Shown: positions 43,645 through 51,858 of the stretch, one piece after another
How positions within the stretch are numbered: position 1 is the first letter of the stretch
Layout of the letters: each line of letters starts with the position of its first letter
Origin: an uncultured Clostridium sp.
GTDB taxonomy: Bacteria > Bacillota > Clostridia > Lachnospirales > Lachnospiraceae
Direction: 5' to 3'
Assembly: GCA_900540335.1 (NCBI GenBank)
Contig: UQFC01000004.1
Span: 1-51,858 of the forward strand
DNA length: 51,858 nt
Position numbers and translations under genes: made by a program
The notes under the pieces: generated by a model
The model's input: the letters and a program-made list of their open reading frames with translations, nothing else
Told to the model about the DNA's origin: nothing
Database searches by the model: none

Positions 43645-45000
43645 TTATTTGGAAGCCATAATTTCATTTCCCTTTACGAAAAATTCCTCTGCTGCTTCCT
43701 CAGATGTCATTTGTCCGTATGCAACCTTCTCTTCCAGCTGAAGAAGAAGCTCTGTTACTTCACTGGAGCCATTCGGCATCGGAGGATCAATCTGAGAAGA
43801 GGACGGGGATACTACCTCATTAATAAATTTGATGCTGTCCTGAGTTGCCTCGTCCAGAGACGGAGACAGCTCTGCTGCTACTTTCTCAGACAGCGGCACA
43901 CCGCGCTCTGCCAGCAGAATGCTGTTTGCATCCATACTGTTTGTCCAGTAGTCAATCAGTTTCACTGCTTCCTCCGGATTTGCGGAATTAGCAGATACGG
44001 AGAAGAACTGCGCCGGTTTCAGGAAATTGGATTTCTTCGGATCTGCAGAAGGCCATGTGGTTACGCCCATTTCCTTCATATCCTCAGGCATGTTGTTCTC
44101 ATAAGTTCCGGTCTGATTGGACCAGGTGAATACACACCAGGATCTGGAATCCTTGCTTGCGCCGTAGATAAAGGGATCCTGTTCAATTGCACCAGGAGTG
44201 ATTTCTGCGTAAATGCTGGGTTCTACATGCCATCCCTCTTTTACTCCATCTTCCAGGATCTTGAACATGGGAACTAACTCCTCAGCGCTCTCCAGATTCA
44301 GCTTTCCCTCTCCGTACATGGAATGTCCGTTGGCACGAACCATGTACTGGATGATCTCCTGATTTACACCATAAGCCATATTCGTGCGGTAGCCTGTTTT
44401 CTCTTTGATCGTTTTGCAGATTTCTACAAACTCATCCAGAGTCATATTGTCTTTAATAGTAACACCGGCTGCATCGGTTACTGTTTTATTATAAAACAGG
44501 GATGGTGCGTTGATGCCAATCGGAACTGCATAAAGCTTATCATTTACCTTACCTGAATTTAATACGTCCTGGTTTGCATCATCCAGCTTTAAGGTTCCGT
44601 TCTCTACATACGGTGTCAGATCCAGGAGCAGATTATTCTTGGCATACTGATCCAAATATGCATAGTCCATCTGAATCACATCAGGAAGAGAATTTCCTGC
44701 TGATGAGGTTGCCAGCTTGTTCCAGTAATCGCCCCACTCAGAAAACTGTCCGTCCAGAGTTACACCTGGATTTAATTCCGCATATTTATCCAGAGCTGCC
44801 TGTGTTCTTTCATTGCGGACCTGATTTCCCCACCATGCAACCGTCAGATTTTTTTCTCCGCTCTCCGCTTCTGTTCCGGCTGCCTCTGTCTTCGCATTGC
44901 CTTCCGGCTTTGCATCTGAAGAAGCTCCGCCTGAACATCCTGCCAGACTGGCAGCTGTCATCATTCCCGCCATTACCAGCGCCAAGTTTCTTTTTTTCAT
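43645..45000 (-). CDS. Rhamnogalacturonide ABC importer substrate-binding lipoprotein (YesO-like)
   Basis: An extracellular sugar-binding protein of 451 residues. The lipoprotein signal is MKKRNLALVMAGMMTAASLAGCSGG (lipobox LAGC). A charged linker leads into LTVAWWGNQVRNERTQAALDKY, a block typical of this family. The start at 45000 follows AGGAGGG; longer in-frame versions enter the promoter. It is divergent from the sensor kinase gene, and the response regulator probably activates its promoter. Confidence 0.92.
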   Translation of the reverse strand: MKKRNLALVMAGMMTAASLAGCSGGASSDAKPEGNAKTEAAGTEAESGEKNLTVAWWGNQVRNERTQAALDKYAELNPGVTLDGQFSEWGDYWNKLATSSAGNSLPDVIQMDYAYLDQYAKNNLLLDLTPYVENGTLKLDDANQDVLNSGKVNDKLYAVPIGINAPSLFYNKTVTDAAGVTIKDNMTLDEFVEICKTIKEKTGYRTNMAYGVNQEIIQYMVRANGHSMYGEGKLNLESAEELVPMFKILEDGVKEGWHVEPSIYAEITPGAIEQDPFIYGASKDSRSWCVFTWSNQTGTYENNMPEDMKEMGVTTWPSADPKKSNFLKPAQFFSVSANSANPEEAVKLIDYWTNSMDANSILLAERGVPLSEKVAAELSPSLDEATQDSIKFINEVVSPSSSQIDPPMPNGSSEVTELLLQLEEKVAYGQMTSEEAAEEFFVKGNEIMASK

Positions 45001-45073
45001 TGTATTTACCCTCCTGTGAAAATTTGTGTTCTGTACCGCTTTCCGGTTTCTCAGTTCCTTTACTGTTGCCCTT

Positions 45074-45079
45074 ATTATA
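45074..45079 (-). promoter_or_regulatory. -10 element of the pectin-oligosaccharide operon
   Basis: A perfect TATAAT on the minus strand lies 74 bp upstream of the binding-protein gene. The hexamer 17 bp further upstream (CACGGA) is a poor -35, which fits a promoter that needs an AraC-type activator. Confidence 0.55.
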
Positions 45080-45154
45080 CTCTTCTTTTTTTCCCTTCCG
45101 TGATAGTCAAAACCGACATTCGTGTTCAAAAAACAGACCTCTTTTCTTTATCAA

Positions 45155-45183
45155 TTGCATAACTTCTGATTTATATGTATACT
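45155..45183 (+). promoter_or_regulatory. Promoter of the two-component genes
   Basis: TTGCAT (45155-45160) and TATACT (45178-45183) are 17 bp apart, 46 bp upstream of the sensor kinase start. Confidence 0.72.
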
Positions 45184-45229
45184 GGAAGCTGTCAGGAAAA
45201 TCTCTCCATTTTTGAGAAAGGAGCTATCT

Positions 45230-47059
45230 ATGACCCGGAAATTTTATGCCTTTCTGCATTCTGTCAGCAGAAAAATACGGCACAGATTAAACGATATTCC
45301 CTTGTTTCAAAAGCTGCTTTTTATTGTTCTCAACAATGTTTTTCTTATTGTAATACTTCTGGTTTTAGGCCTCTTTATCTGCAGCTCTGCCTATAACCGG
45401 CTTCTTTACAAAACAACTGCCGGAAATCTGACCTATTCTTCCTATACCATTTCCGAGAGTCTGAAAAGTATTGAAGCTGTTTCCTCCTCCATTATCGCAG
45501 CCCCGGAAATCCAGTCTGCTTTAACGGATGTAGCAGAATCAAATGATATGCCTGCATGGACCAATGCCAACCGTATTATCAACAACTCTCTGCAGACTTA
45601 TCATGCCTCTGTGAAAAACAACGGGGCATCGTTTTTGATGATACAAAACGAACATTTTTCCAATTCCACATACACTGTATGGAAAAAAAAGCTGTCTGAA
45701 AAGACATTTGAAACTGCCGTGGAGGCTGCCGATGAACGAAACGGAGCTGTCACCTGGACTCCCGCTGATCCGGGAAGCAATTCCCTGCTTATGAGCCGGA
45801 AAATCCGAAAAGTAAACAATCTGGAACTTTCCCATTTAGGCACTCTGGTCATTTATGTGGATTTAAATCAGATTATTGAAAAAGCCAACGCTGCAGCGAA
45901 TCAATATTCTGACAGCCAGTATATTTTGTGCTCAGGAAACCAGATGATTTATGTCCCTGATATTTTTACAGATGAAGAAGTCCACGAGATTATATCATCC
46001 TCCAGGGACAAATATCAGACAATAACCCTGGATTCTCATACATATTTTACCGTTCATAACCGTATTCCCGGTTATAATATGGAATACTACAGCCTGGTTT
46101 CCTATGATGAGATTATTCGTACTCTGCGTACCTCTGCAGCCTTTTTTCTTGTTATTCTTTTGATTGGTGTCAGTGTAATTATTGTGGTTTCCTACCATCT
46201 GATTCGCTCGATTTTGAAGCATTTCAATATACTGATCCAAAAAATGGAACGATTCAGCCAGGATGAGGCAGCGCTTTTAAGCACCAAGTATGATTCTGAT
46301 TACGCCTACCGCAAAGATGAAATCGGACGCCTCCATCAGGGCTTTGAACGGATGACAAAGCGGATTCAAAATCTCGTAAATACAAACTATGTAAATGAGC
46401 TTTTAACACGGGAGGCCCAGATTAAAGCCCTGGAATCCCAGATTAACCCGCATTTTTTGTATAACACTCTGGAGTCCATTAACTGGCGGGCAAAAGCAGT
46501 AAATAATCAGGAAATATCTCTGATGACAGAATCCCTTGGTTCCCTGCTGCGGGCAACCCTGAGCAACAAAAAATCTCTGGTTACCCTGTCCTATGAACTA
46601 AGCTTAATCAACTCCTATATTACCATACAACAGATCCGTTTTGAAGAACGGCTGGAGTTTGAAAGCCAGATACCGGAAAACCTGAAAAATGCTCTGCTTC
46701 CTCCTCTTACCCTGCAGCCTCTTGTGGAAAATGCCATCCACTATGCACTTGAAGAAATTATGGAAACCTGCTATATCACCATTCAGGCAGAGGAACTTCC
46801 CCAGGATCCGTCCGGCAGAGAAGCCTCTTTGAAAATTCTTGTAAAAAACAGCGGCTCTGCCTTTGAAGACAATCTGCTGGAGCTTTTGGATACACAGCAA
46901 AAAACGCCAAACCGCTCCGGAATTGGTCTTTTAAATATAAACAAACGCATTAAACTGCTTTTTGGCGATGCTTACGGTCTTTCCCTTTACAACGAAGGCG
47001 AATTTGCCGTTGCCGCCATTACTATTCCATATCGCACGGAGGAATCTGTATCATGTTAA
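45230..47059 (+). CDS. YesM-like sensor histidine kinase
   Basis: A 609-residue membrane sensor. A first transmembrane helix (LLFIVLNNVFLIVILLVLGLFI) is followed by a ~250-residue extracellular sensor region, a second helix (FFLVILLIGVSVIIVVSYHLI) and a HAMP-like linker. The His_kinase domain has the phosphoacceptor in ALESQINPHFLYNTLESI, and the ATPase has LQPLVENAIHYAL and SGIGLLNINKRIKL. The ATG at 45230 has GAAAGGAG upstream; a TTG at 45212 is less likely. It overlaps the response regulator gene by 7 bp. It probably senses a pectin-derived sugar, directly or through the binding protein. Confidence 0.93.
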   Translation: MTRKFYAFLHSVSRKIRHRLNDIPLFQKLLFIVLNNVFLIVILLVLGLFICSSAYNRLLYKTTAGNLTYSSYTISESLKSIEAVSSSIIAAPEIQSALTDVAESNDMPAWTNANRIINNSLQTYHASVKNNGASFLMIQNEHFSNSTYTVWKKKLSEKTFETAVEAADERNGAVTWTPADPGSNSLLMSRKIRKVNNLELSHLGTLVIYVDLNQIIEKANAAANQYSDSQYILCSGNQMIYVPDIFTDEEVHEIISSSRDKYQTITLDSHTYFTVHNRIPGYNMEYYSLVSYDEIIRTLRTSAAFFLVILLIGVSVIIVVSYHLIRSILKHFNILIQKMERFSQDEAALLSTKYDSDYAYRKDEIGRLHQGFERMTKRIQNLVNTNYVNELLTREAQIKALESQINPHFLYNTLESINWRAKAVNNQEISLMTESLGSLLRATLSNKKSLVTLSYELSLINSYITIQQIRFEERLEFESQIPENLKNALLPPLTLQPLVENAIHYALEEIMETCYITIQAEELPQDPSGREASLKILVKNSGSAFEDNLLELLDTQQKTPNRSGIGLLNINKRIKLLFGDAYGLSLYNEGEFAVAAITIPYRTEESVSC

Positions 47060-48561
47060 AACTAGTGATTGCTGATGACGAACGCATTATCCGGGAAACA
47101 ATTTCAACGATTATTGACTGGAAACAGTATGATATCGAGCTGGTAGGACTGTGCAAAAACGGTCTGGAGGCCTACGATATGATTCTGGACGAATCTCCGG
47201 ATATTGTACTTACCGATATCCGTATGCCTGGAATGGACGGCTTAGAGTTGATCCAAAGAATTTCCCAGACGGATTTAAACACTCAGTTTATTATTCTTTC
47301 CGGATACGGAGAATTTGAATATGCAAAAACAGCAATGAAATACGGCGTGCGCCATTACCTGCTCAAGCCCTGCAGCGAGGTTCAGATTCTGGAAAGTATT
47401 CAGGATATTGCCCAGGACTGCTATTTAAAAACCAGTTCTGAGCACTCTTACCCTACCTTGAACAGCATAAGACACAATGTTATTTTCACCATCCTGAATA
47501 ATGCAATCTGTCAGAATCGGCCTTATGACGAAATTATGCGGTCCTATGAGCCCTATATGGACTTTTATTTTTCTTCCTATCATCTTTTTTATGTGTATTT
47601 TCTGGAACAGAAAAACCTGGATGAATTTCTTCAGCAGCTGAAGCAATATGCGGAAAACCATTTCCCCGAGGTTACGATTCACGGCGTATATGTCAATTGC
47701 ACTCTGCTGCTCTTTTTCAAGGAATTTTCCGGAAACTATCAGGAACTGTCACGTTTCTTTACCAGCATGGAGCTGTCCCATCACCGCGCTTCTCTGGAAA
47801 CAGAGGATCTGTCCTTTAAAAATCTTCAAACCCTTTTGCAGACAGCATTAGACAAGGTAAAGCGTTTCAGTATGATTTATTACATTAATGACTTCCATAT
47901 TTTATCCAGCTGTAATTACAGCTTTATTATGGATGAGGCGGAAAAGCTGCTTTCAGCAGCCCTCTCCAGCAGCAGTTCTGAGGATATTGACAATCTGATC
48001 TGTCTGCTGTCAACAGTAAATGATCTGTCCTTCCTGAAGCAGCTTTCAAATTCTCTCATGCTGAAAATTACAGCGGCTGACAACCGTCTCTCTACTGTAG
48101 ACTTAACAGAATGGCTGTTAAATATAACACAGGAAACAAGTCTGGAACAGCTTAAACTTACTCTGGCTGAAAAATTTCGTGGACTTTTGATGATGAAGCC
48201 GCAGAAACTTACAACAATTACCATGATACGGCAGATTTACGATTATGTGGAACAGCATCTTTCGGATCCCAACCTTACTTTAAAGCGGATTTCCGAGCAG
48301 TATTTGTTTATGAACACCGATTATGTAAGCAAAAAATTTCAAAAGGAGACAGGAACCCGATTTTCAAACTATCTGACAGAGGTACGCATCGAAAAAGCCA
48401 AACAGCTTCTCATGTCATTGGGAAATGATAAAAATAAAATTCAGACAGTGGCAGAGCAGGTCGGCTGCGGCAACAATCCCCAGTATTTTTCTCAGCTTTT
48501 CAAGAAGAAAACCGGAATGACCCCCAGTGCCTATGTATCGAAACTGAACGGAGAAAGCTAA
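47053..48561 (+). CDS. YesN-like AraC-family response regulator
   Basis: A 502-residue regulator. The receiver domain (about 1-125) has acidic D8/D9, phosphoacceptor D55 in VLTDIRMPG and the lysine in LLKPCSE. A ~260-residue middle segment of unknown fold follows. The C-terminal AraC domain (about 400-500) contains LTLKRISEQYLFMNTDYVSKKFQKETG and QYFSQLFKKKTGMTPSAYV. Together with the kinase it most likely activates the divergent importer/pectin operon. Confidence 0.94.
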   Translation: MLKLVIADDERIIRETISTIIDWKQYDIELVGLCKNGLEAYDMILDESPDIVLTDIRMPGMDGLELIQRISQTDLNTQFIILSGYGEFEYAKTAMKYGVRHYLLKPCSEVQILESIQDIAQDCYLKTSSEHSYPTLNSIRHNVIFTILNNAICQNRPYDEIMRSYEPYMDFYFSSYHLFYVYFLEQKNLDEFLQQLKQYAENHFPEVTIHGVYVNCTLLLFFKEFSGNYQELSRFFTSMELSHHRASLETEDLSFKNLQTLLQTALDKVKRFSMIYYINDFHILSSCNYSFIMDEAEKLLSAALSSSSSEDIDNLICLLSTVNDLSFLKQLSNSLMLKITAADNRLSTVDLTEWLLNITQETSLEQLKLTLAEKFRGLLMMKPQKLTTITMIRQIYDYVEQHLSDPNLTLKRISEQYLFMNTDYVSKKFQKETGTRFSNYLTEVRIEKAKQLLMSLGNDKNKIQTVAEQVGCGNNPQYFSQLFKKKTGMTPSAYVSKLNGES

Positions 48562-48566
48562 AATCC

Positions 48567-48602
48567 AAAAAAGGGCTTCCCGCTTACGCGGAAAGCCCTT
48601 TT
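48567..48602. terminator. Bidirectional terminator between yesN-like gene and tuf
   Basis: The stem AAAAGGGCTT-CCGC with GCGG-AAGCCCTTTT (one mismatch, TTAC loop) is flanked by A6 and T4, between convergent genes. It can end both transcripts. Confidence 0.88.
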
Positions 48603-48643
48603 AAAATCTAGATTTTATAAAATTCAGTATATTCTATCTGAAA

Positions 48644-49837
48644 TTATTCAACGATAGAAACTACACGGCCTGAACCAACGGTACGGCCACCCTCACGGAT
48701 AGCGAAACGCAGACCCTGCTCCATAGCAACCGGATGAATCAGCTCTACGGTCATCTCTACGTTATCACCAGGCATGCACATCTCGGTGCCAGCCGGCAGC
48801 TCGCAAACGCCGGTAACGTCGGTAGTTCTGAAGTAGAACTGCGGACGATAGTTGTTGAAGAACGGAGTATGACGGCCACCCTCGTCTTTGGTCAGAACGT
48901 ATACCTGAGCGGTAAACTTGTTGTGACACTTAACGGAAGCCGGCTTACACAGAACCTGACCACGCTCGATATCAGTTCTCTGAACACCACGAAGCAGTGC
49001 ACCGATGTTATCACCAGCCTGAGCCTCGTCAAGCAGCTTACGGAACATCTCGATACCGGTTACAACGGTCTTTCTGGTCTCTTCCTTAATACCAACGATC
49101 TCAACCTCATCGTTCAGATGCAGAACACCACGCTCTACACGGCCGGTAGCAACGGTACCACGACCAGTAATGGTGAATACGTCCTCTACAGGCATCAGGA
49201 ACGGCTTATCGGTCTCACGCTGCGGATCCGGAATCCAGCTGTCAACTGCATCCATCAGCTCCATAACCTTGTCGCCCCACGGACCGTGCGGATCTTCCAG
49301 AGCCTTCAGAGCAGAACCCTGAATGATCGGGGTGTCATCGCCCGGGAACTCGTACTCGTTCAGCAGGTCACGGATCTCCATGTCAACCAGCTCAAGCAGC
49401 TCAGCGTCGTCAACCATATCGCACTTGTTCATGAATACAACGATGTACGGTACGCCTACCTGACGGGACAGCAGGATGTGCTCACGGGTCTGAGCCATAA
49501 CACCATCGGTAGCAGCTACAACCAGGATAGCGCCATCCATCTGAGCAGCACCAGTGATCATGTTCTTAACGTAGTCAGCATGTCCTGGGCAGTCAACGTG
49601 TGCATAGTGTCTGTGCTCGGTCTCGTACTCAACGTGAGAAGTAGAAATGGTGATACCACGCTCTCTCTCTTCCGGAGCCTTATCGATATTCTCGAAAGCG
49701 GTAGCGGTGTTACCAGCAACTCTCTCAGACAGAACTTTGGTGATAGCAGCGGTCAGAGTAGTTTTACCATGGTCAACGTGTCCGATGGTACCAATGTTAC
49801 AATGCGCTTTGTTTCTTTCAAACTTTGCTTTTGCCAT
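48644..49837 (-). CDS. tuf: Elongation factor Tu
   Basis: This GTPase brings aminoacyl-tRNA to the ribosome. The 397 residues include GHVDHGKTTLTAAI (P-loop), the switch I EERERGITI, DCPGHADY, NKCDMVDD and SALKALED, then domains 2 and 3 ending REGGRTVGSGRVVSIVE. It is normal in length and complete. GGAGGACG precedes the ATG, and it has its own consensus-like promoter, in addition to possible read-through from fusA. Confidence 0.99.
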   Translation of the reverse strand: MAKAKFERNKAHCNIGTIGHVDHGKTTLTAAITKVLSERVAGNTATAFENIDKAPEERERGITISTSHVEYETEHRHYAHVDCPGHADYVKNMITGAAQMDGAILVVAATDGVMAQTREHILLSRQVGVPYIVVFMNKCDMVDDAELLELVDMEIRDLLNEYEFPGDDTPIIQGSALKALEDPHGPWGDKVMELMDAVDSWIPDPQRETDKPFLMPVEDVFTITGRGTVATGRVERGVLHLNDEVEIVGIKEETRKTVVTGIEMFRKLLDEAQAGDNIGALLRGVQRTDIERGQVLCKPASVKCHNKFTAQVYVLTKDEGGRHTPFFNNYRPQFYFRTTDVTGVCELPAGTEMCMPGDNVEMTVELIHPVAMEQGLRFAIREGGRTVGSGRVVSIVE

Positions 49838-49898
49838 TTTATGACGTCCTCCTTAATCGGGCCCTTCTTGGGCTTAATTTATAGTTAGGCTGTTTTTT

Positions 49899-49927
49899 AT
49901 TATATGCTATTTCTGCAATATTTTCAA
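49899..49927 (-). promoter_or_regulatory. Promoter of tuf
   Basis: Minus-strand TTGAAA (49922-49927) and TATAAT (49899-49904) have a 17-bp spacer, 62 bp upstream of tuf. Confidence 0.85.
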
Positions 49928-50015
49928 GCCTATTTTGTACTGCCGGCAGACTGCCGGAGAAAGAATATTTTTCCTGCAGCTTCCTCCGGACTGCCGCTCA
50001 AAGCATTACAATCTA

Positions 50016-51858
50016 TTAATTTTTATGCTCGCTGATGATCTTCTCCTGTACGGACTTCGGAACCGGCTCGTACTTCTCGAAGAACATGGAGTAGTTACCA
50101 CGACCCTGAGTCTTGGAACGCAGGTCTGTGGAGTAACCGAACATTTCGGAAAGCGGAACCATCGCTCTTACGATCTTGCCGCCGCCTACATCATCCATAC
50201 CCTCGATACGGCCACGACGGGAGTTGATATCACCGATAACATCACCCATGTACTCCTCAGGCATGGTTACTTCTACCTTCATGATCGGCTCAAGCAGAAT
50301 AGCTCCAGCCTTCTGCATAGCTTCCTTGAATGCCATAGAACCGGCAATCTTAAATGCCATTTCGTTGGAGTCTACCTCGTGGTAGGAACCATCGTATACA
50401 GTAGCCTTGATACCCAGTACCGGGAATCCAGCAAGGATACCGGACTTGGAAGCCTCTTCGATACCAGCGCCGACAGCCGGGATGTACTCCTTCGGAATAG
50501 CACCGCCGACAACGGCAGACTCGAACTTGAACAGTTCTTCGCCGTTGGCATCCATGGGCTCAAAGTGTACTTTACAGTGACCATACTGACCACGTCCACC
50601 GGACTGCTTAGCATATTTGCTGTCTACGTCAACAGCCTTGGTGAAGGTCTCTTTGTATGCTACCTGCGGAGCACCAACGTTTGCTTCTACGTTGAACTCA
50701 CGCAGCAGACGGTCTACGATAATTTCCAGATGCAGCTCACCCATACCGGAGATGATGGTCTGACCGGTTTCCTGGTTGGTGGATGCGCGGAAAGTCGGAT
50801 CCTCCTCTGCCAGTTTTGCCAGTGCCTCTGCCATCTTGCCCTGACCGGCTTTGGTCTTCGGCTCGATAGCGATATCGATAACCGGCTCCGGGAATTCCAT
50901 GGACTCCAGGATTACCGGATGCTGCTCGTCACAGAGGGTATCGCCGGTACCGGTGGTCTTGAAACCAACAGCTGCTGCGATATCTCCGGAATAAACCTTA
51001 TCCAGCTCCTGTCTCTTGTTTGCATGCATCTGCAGAATACGTCCAACACGCTCTTTCTTACCCTTGGTAGAGTTCAGAACATAGGAACCGGAATTCATGG
51101 TACCGGAGTACACACGGAAGAATGCCAGCTTACCTACGAATGGGTCAGTCATAATCTTGAATGCCAGAGCGGAGAACGGCTCTTCATCAGAAGAGTGTCT
51201 CACGATCTCATTGCCATCCATATCAACACCCTTGATAGCCGGGATGTCTAACGGAGACGGCATAAACTCTACGATAGCATCCAGAAGCTTCTGAATGCCT
51301 TTGTTTCTGTATGCAGTACCGCAGCATACCGGAACGGCTGTACACTCGCAGGTTGCCTTACGCAGTACCTTCTTTAATTCTTCAACAGCCGGCTCCTCAC
51401 CTTCCAGATACTGCATCATCAGGTCATCGTCCAGCTCGCAGATCTTCTCTACCAGCTCAGTGCGGTACAGCTCTGCATCATCCTTCATATCCTCCGGGAT
51501 ATCAATGATGGAGATATCATCGCCCTTATCATCGTTGTAGATGTAAGCCTTCATATCGAACAGGTCAATGATTCCCTTGAACTCGTCTTCCTTACCGATA
51601 GGCAGCTGAATGCAGATAGCATTCTTGCCCAGTCTGGTCTTGATCTGCTCTACAGCTCCATAGAAGTTTGCACCCAGGATATCCATCTTGTTGATGAATG
51701 CCATACGAGGTACATTGTAGGTATCAGCCTGACGCCATACGTTCTCAGACTGAGGTTCTACACCGCCCTTTGCACAGAACACGCCGACAGCGCCGTCCAG
51801 TACACGCAGGGAACGCTCAACCTCTACGGTGAAGTCTACGTGGCCTGGAGTATCGATG
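50016..51858 (-). CDS. fusA: Elongation factor G, 5' part cut off by the window edge
   Basis: This is the translocase GTPase of translation. The visible 613 residues begin at IDTPGHVDFTVEVERSLRVLDGAVGVF, the G3 region, so the start codon and P-loop are outside the window. NKMDILG (G4) and later domains II-V are complete through IAGSMAFKEAMQKAGAILLEP and the C-terminal KSQGRGNYSMFF-type segment (SKTQGRGNYSMFFEKYEPVP). It lies directly upstream of tuf, the usual str-operon order, with 178 bp between them. Confidence 0.98.
   Translation of the reverse strand, partial: IDTPGHVDFTVEVERSLRVLDGAVGVFCAKGGVEPQSENVWRQADTYNVPRMAFINKMDILGANFYGAVEQIKTRLGKNAICIQLPIGKEDEFKGIIDLFDMKAYIYNDDKGDDISIIDIPEDMKDDAELYRTELVEKICELDDDLMMQYLEGEEPAVEELKKVLRKATCECTAVPVCCGTAYRNKGIQKLLDAIVEFMPSPLDIPAIKGVDMDGNEIVRHSSDEEPFSALAFKIMTDPFVGKLAFFRVYSGTMNSGSYVLNSTKGKKERVGRILQMHANKRQELDKVYSGDIAAAVGFKTTGTGDTLCDEQHPVILESMEFPEPVIDIAIEPKTKAGQGKMAEALAKLAEEDPTFRASTNQETGQTIISGMGELHLEIIVDRLLREFNVEANVGAPQVAYKETFTKAVDVDSKYAKQSGGRGQYGHCKVHFEPMDANGEELFKFESAVVGGAIPKEYIPAVGAGIEEASKSGILAGFPVLGIKATVYDGSYHEVDSNEMAFKIAGSMAFKEAMQKAGAILLEPIMKVEVTMPEEYMGDVIGDINSRRGRIEGMDDVGGGKIVRAMVPLSEMFGYSTDLRSKTQGRGNYSMFFEKYEPVPKSVQEKIISEHKN

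Noticed and set aside
48734..49888. Long open frame of 384 codons on the plus strand opposite tuf
   Set aside because: It is a shadow of the EF-Tu gene with no ribosome site or domain.
49930..50010. CCGGCAG/CTCCGG repeats between fusA and tuf as a terminator
   Set aside because: Pairings are short and interrupted and no U-run follows on the minus strand, so read-through from fusA to tuf remains possible.
49935..51251. Long open frame of 438 codons on the plus strand opposite fusA
   Set aside because: It lies entirely antisense to EF-G or its flank, has no recognisable domain, and is a codon-bias shadow of a highly expressed gene.

Overview
The window looks like chromosome from a gut Firmicute of the Lachnospiraceae type. 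Evidence is the strong AGGAGG ribosome sites, the sigma-A promoters, class III ribonucleotide reductase, tuf and fusA of clostridial type, and mucin- and pectin-sugar loci like those of Blautia or Ruminococcus gnavus relatives. The genus assignment is inference. Nearly all genes are on the minus strand.

Region 1 (1-4301) is one end of a Tn7-like transposon: a TnsB-type DDE transposase, a TnsC-type AAA+ ATPase, and an end array of four 19-bp TnsB-like repeats. The inferred terminus (reading TGTACA inward) lies 23 bp past the stop codon of nrdD. This has the geometry of Tn7 at glmS, but with nrdD as the apparent attachment gene. No tnsA lies at its usual place.

Region 2 (4325-8475) holds nrdD behind two NrdR boxes 32 bp apart, a 69-nt long inverted repeat, and dacA (D-Ala-D-Ala carboxypeptidase).

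Region 3 (8450-20906) is an AT-richer catabolic operon. It runs from a Liv-type ABC importer (binding protein, two permeases, two ATPases) through two short-chain dehydrogenases, two NodB/PuuE-type deacetylase-fold hydrolases and an HExxPGH metallohydrolase-like protein, to a PucR-type regulator and a regulator with two AraC domains. The substrate is unknown; a cyclic amide, ureide or blocked amino acid is a reasonable guess.

Region 4 (20871-25415) is an arginine operon: TIGR00300 ornithine cyclodeaminase, arginine deiminase, ornithine carbamoyltransferase and carbamate kinase. Together they would turn arginine into proline, ammonia, CO2 and ATP.

Region 5 (25447-33375) is a sialic acid locus: ABC importer, RpiR regulator, ROK kinase, NanE and divergent NanA. 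It is bracketed by the full-length cyclodeaminase gene and an internally deleted second copy in direct orientation.

Region 6 (33394-48602) starts with an S8 protease and is otherwise a rhamnogalacturonan-I oligosaccharide locus: a YesMN two-component system, a YesOPQ importer, GH105, a frameshifted small gene, GH28, GH112 (probably galactosyl-rhamnose phosphorylase) and a CE12 esterase with an SLH-like tail. The enzymes lack signal peptides, so imported oligosaccharides are probably taken apart in the cytoplasm.

Region 7 (48644-51858) is tuf and the 3' part of fusA.
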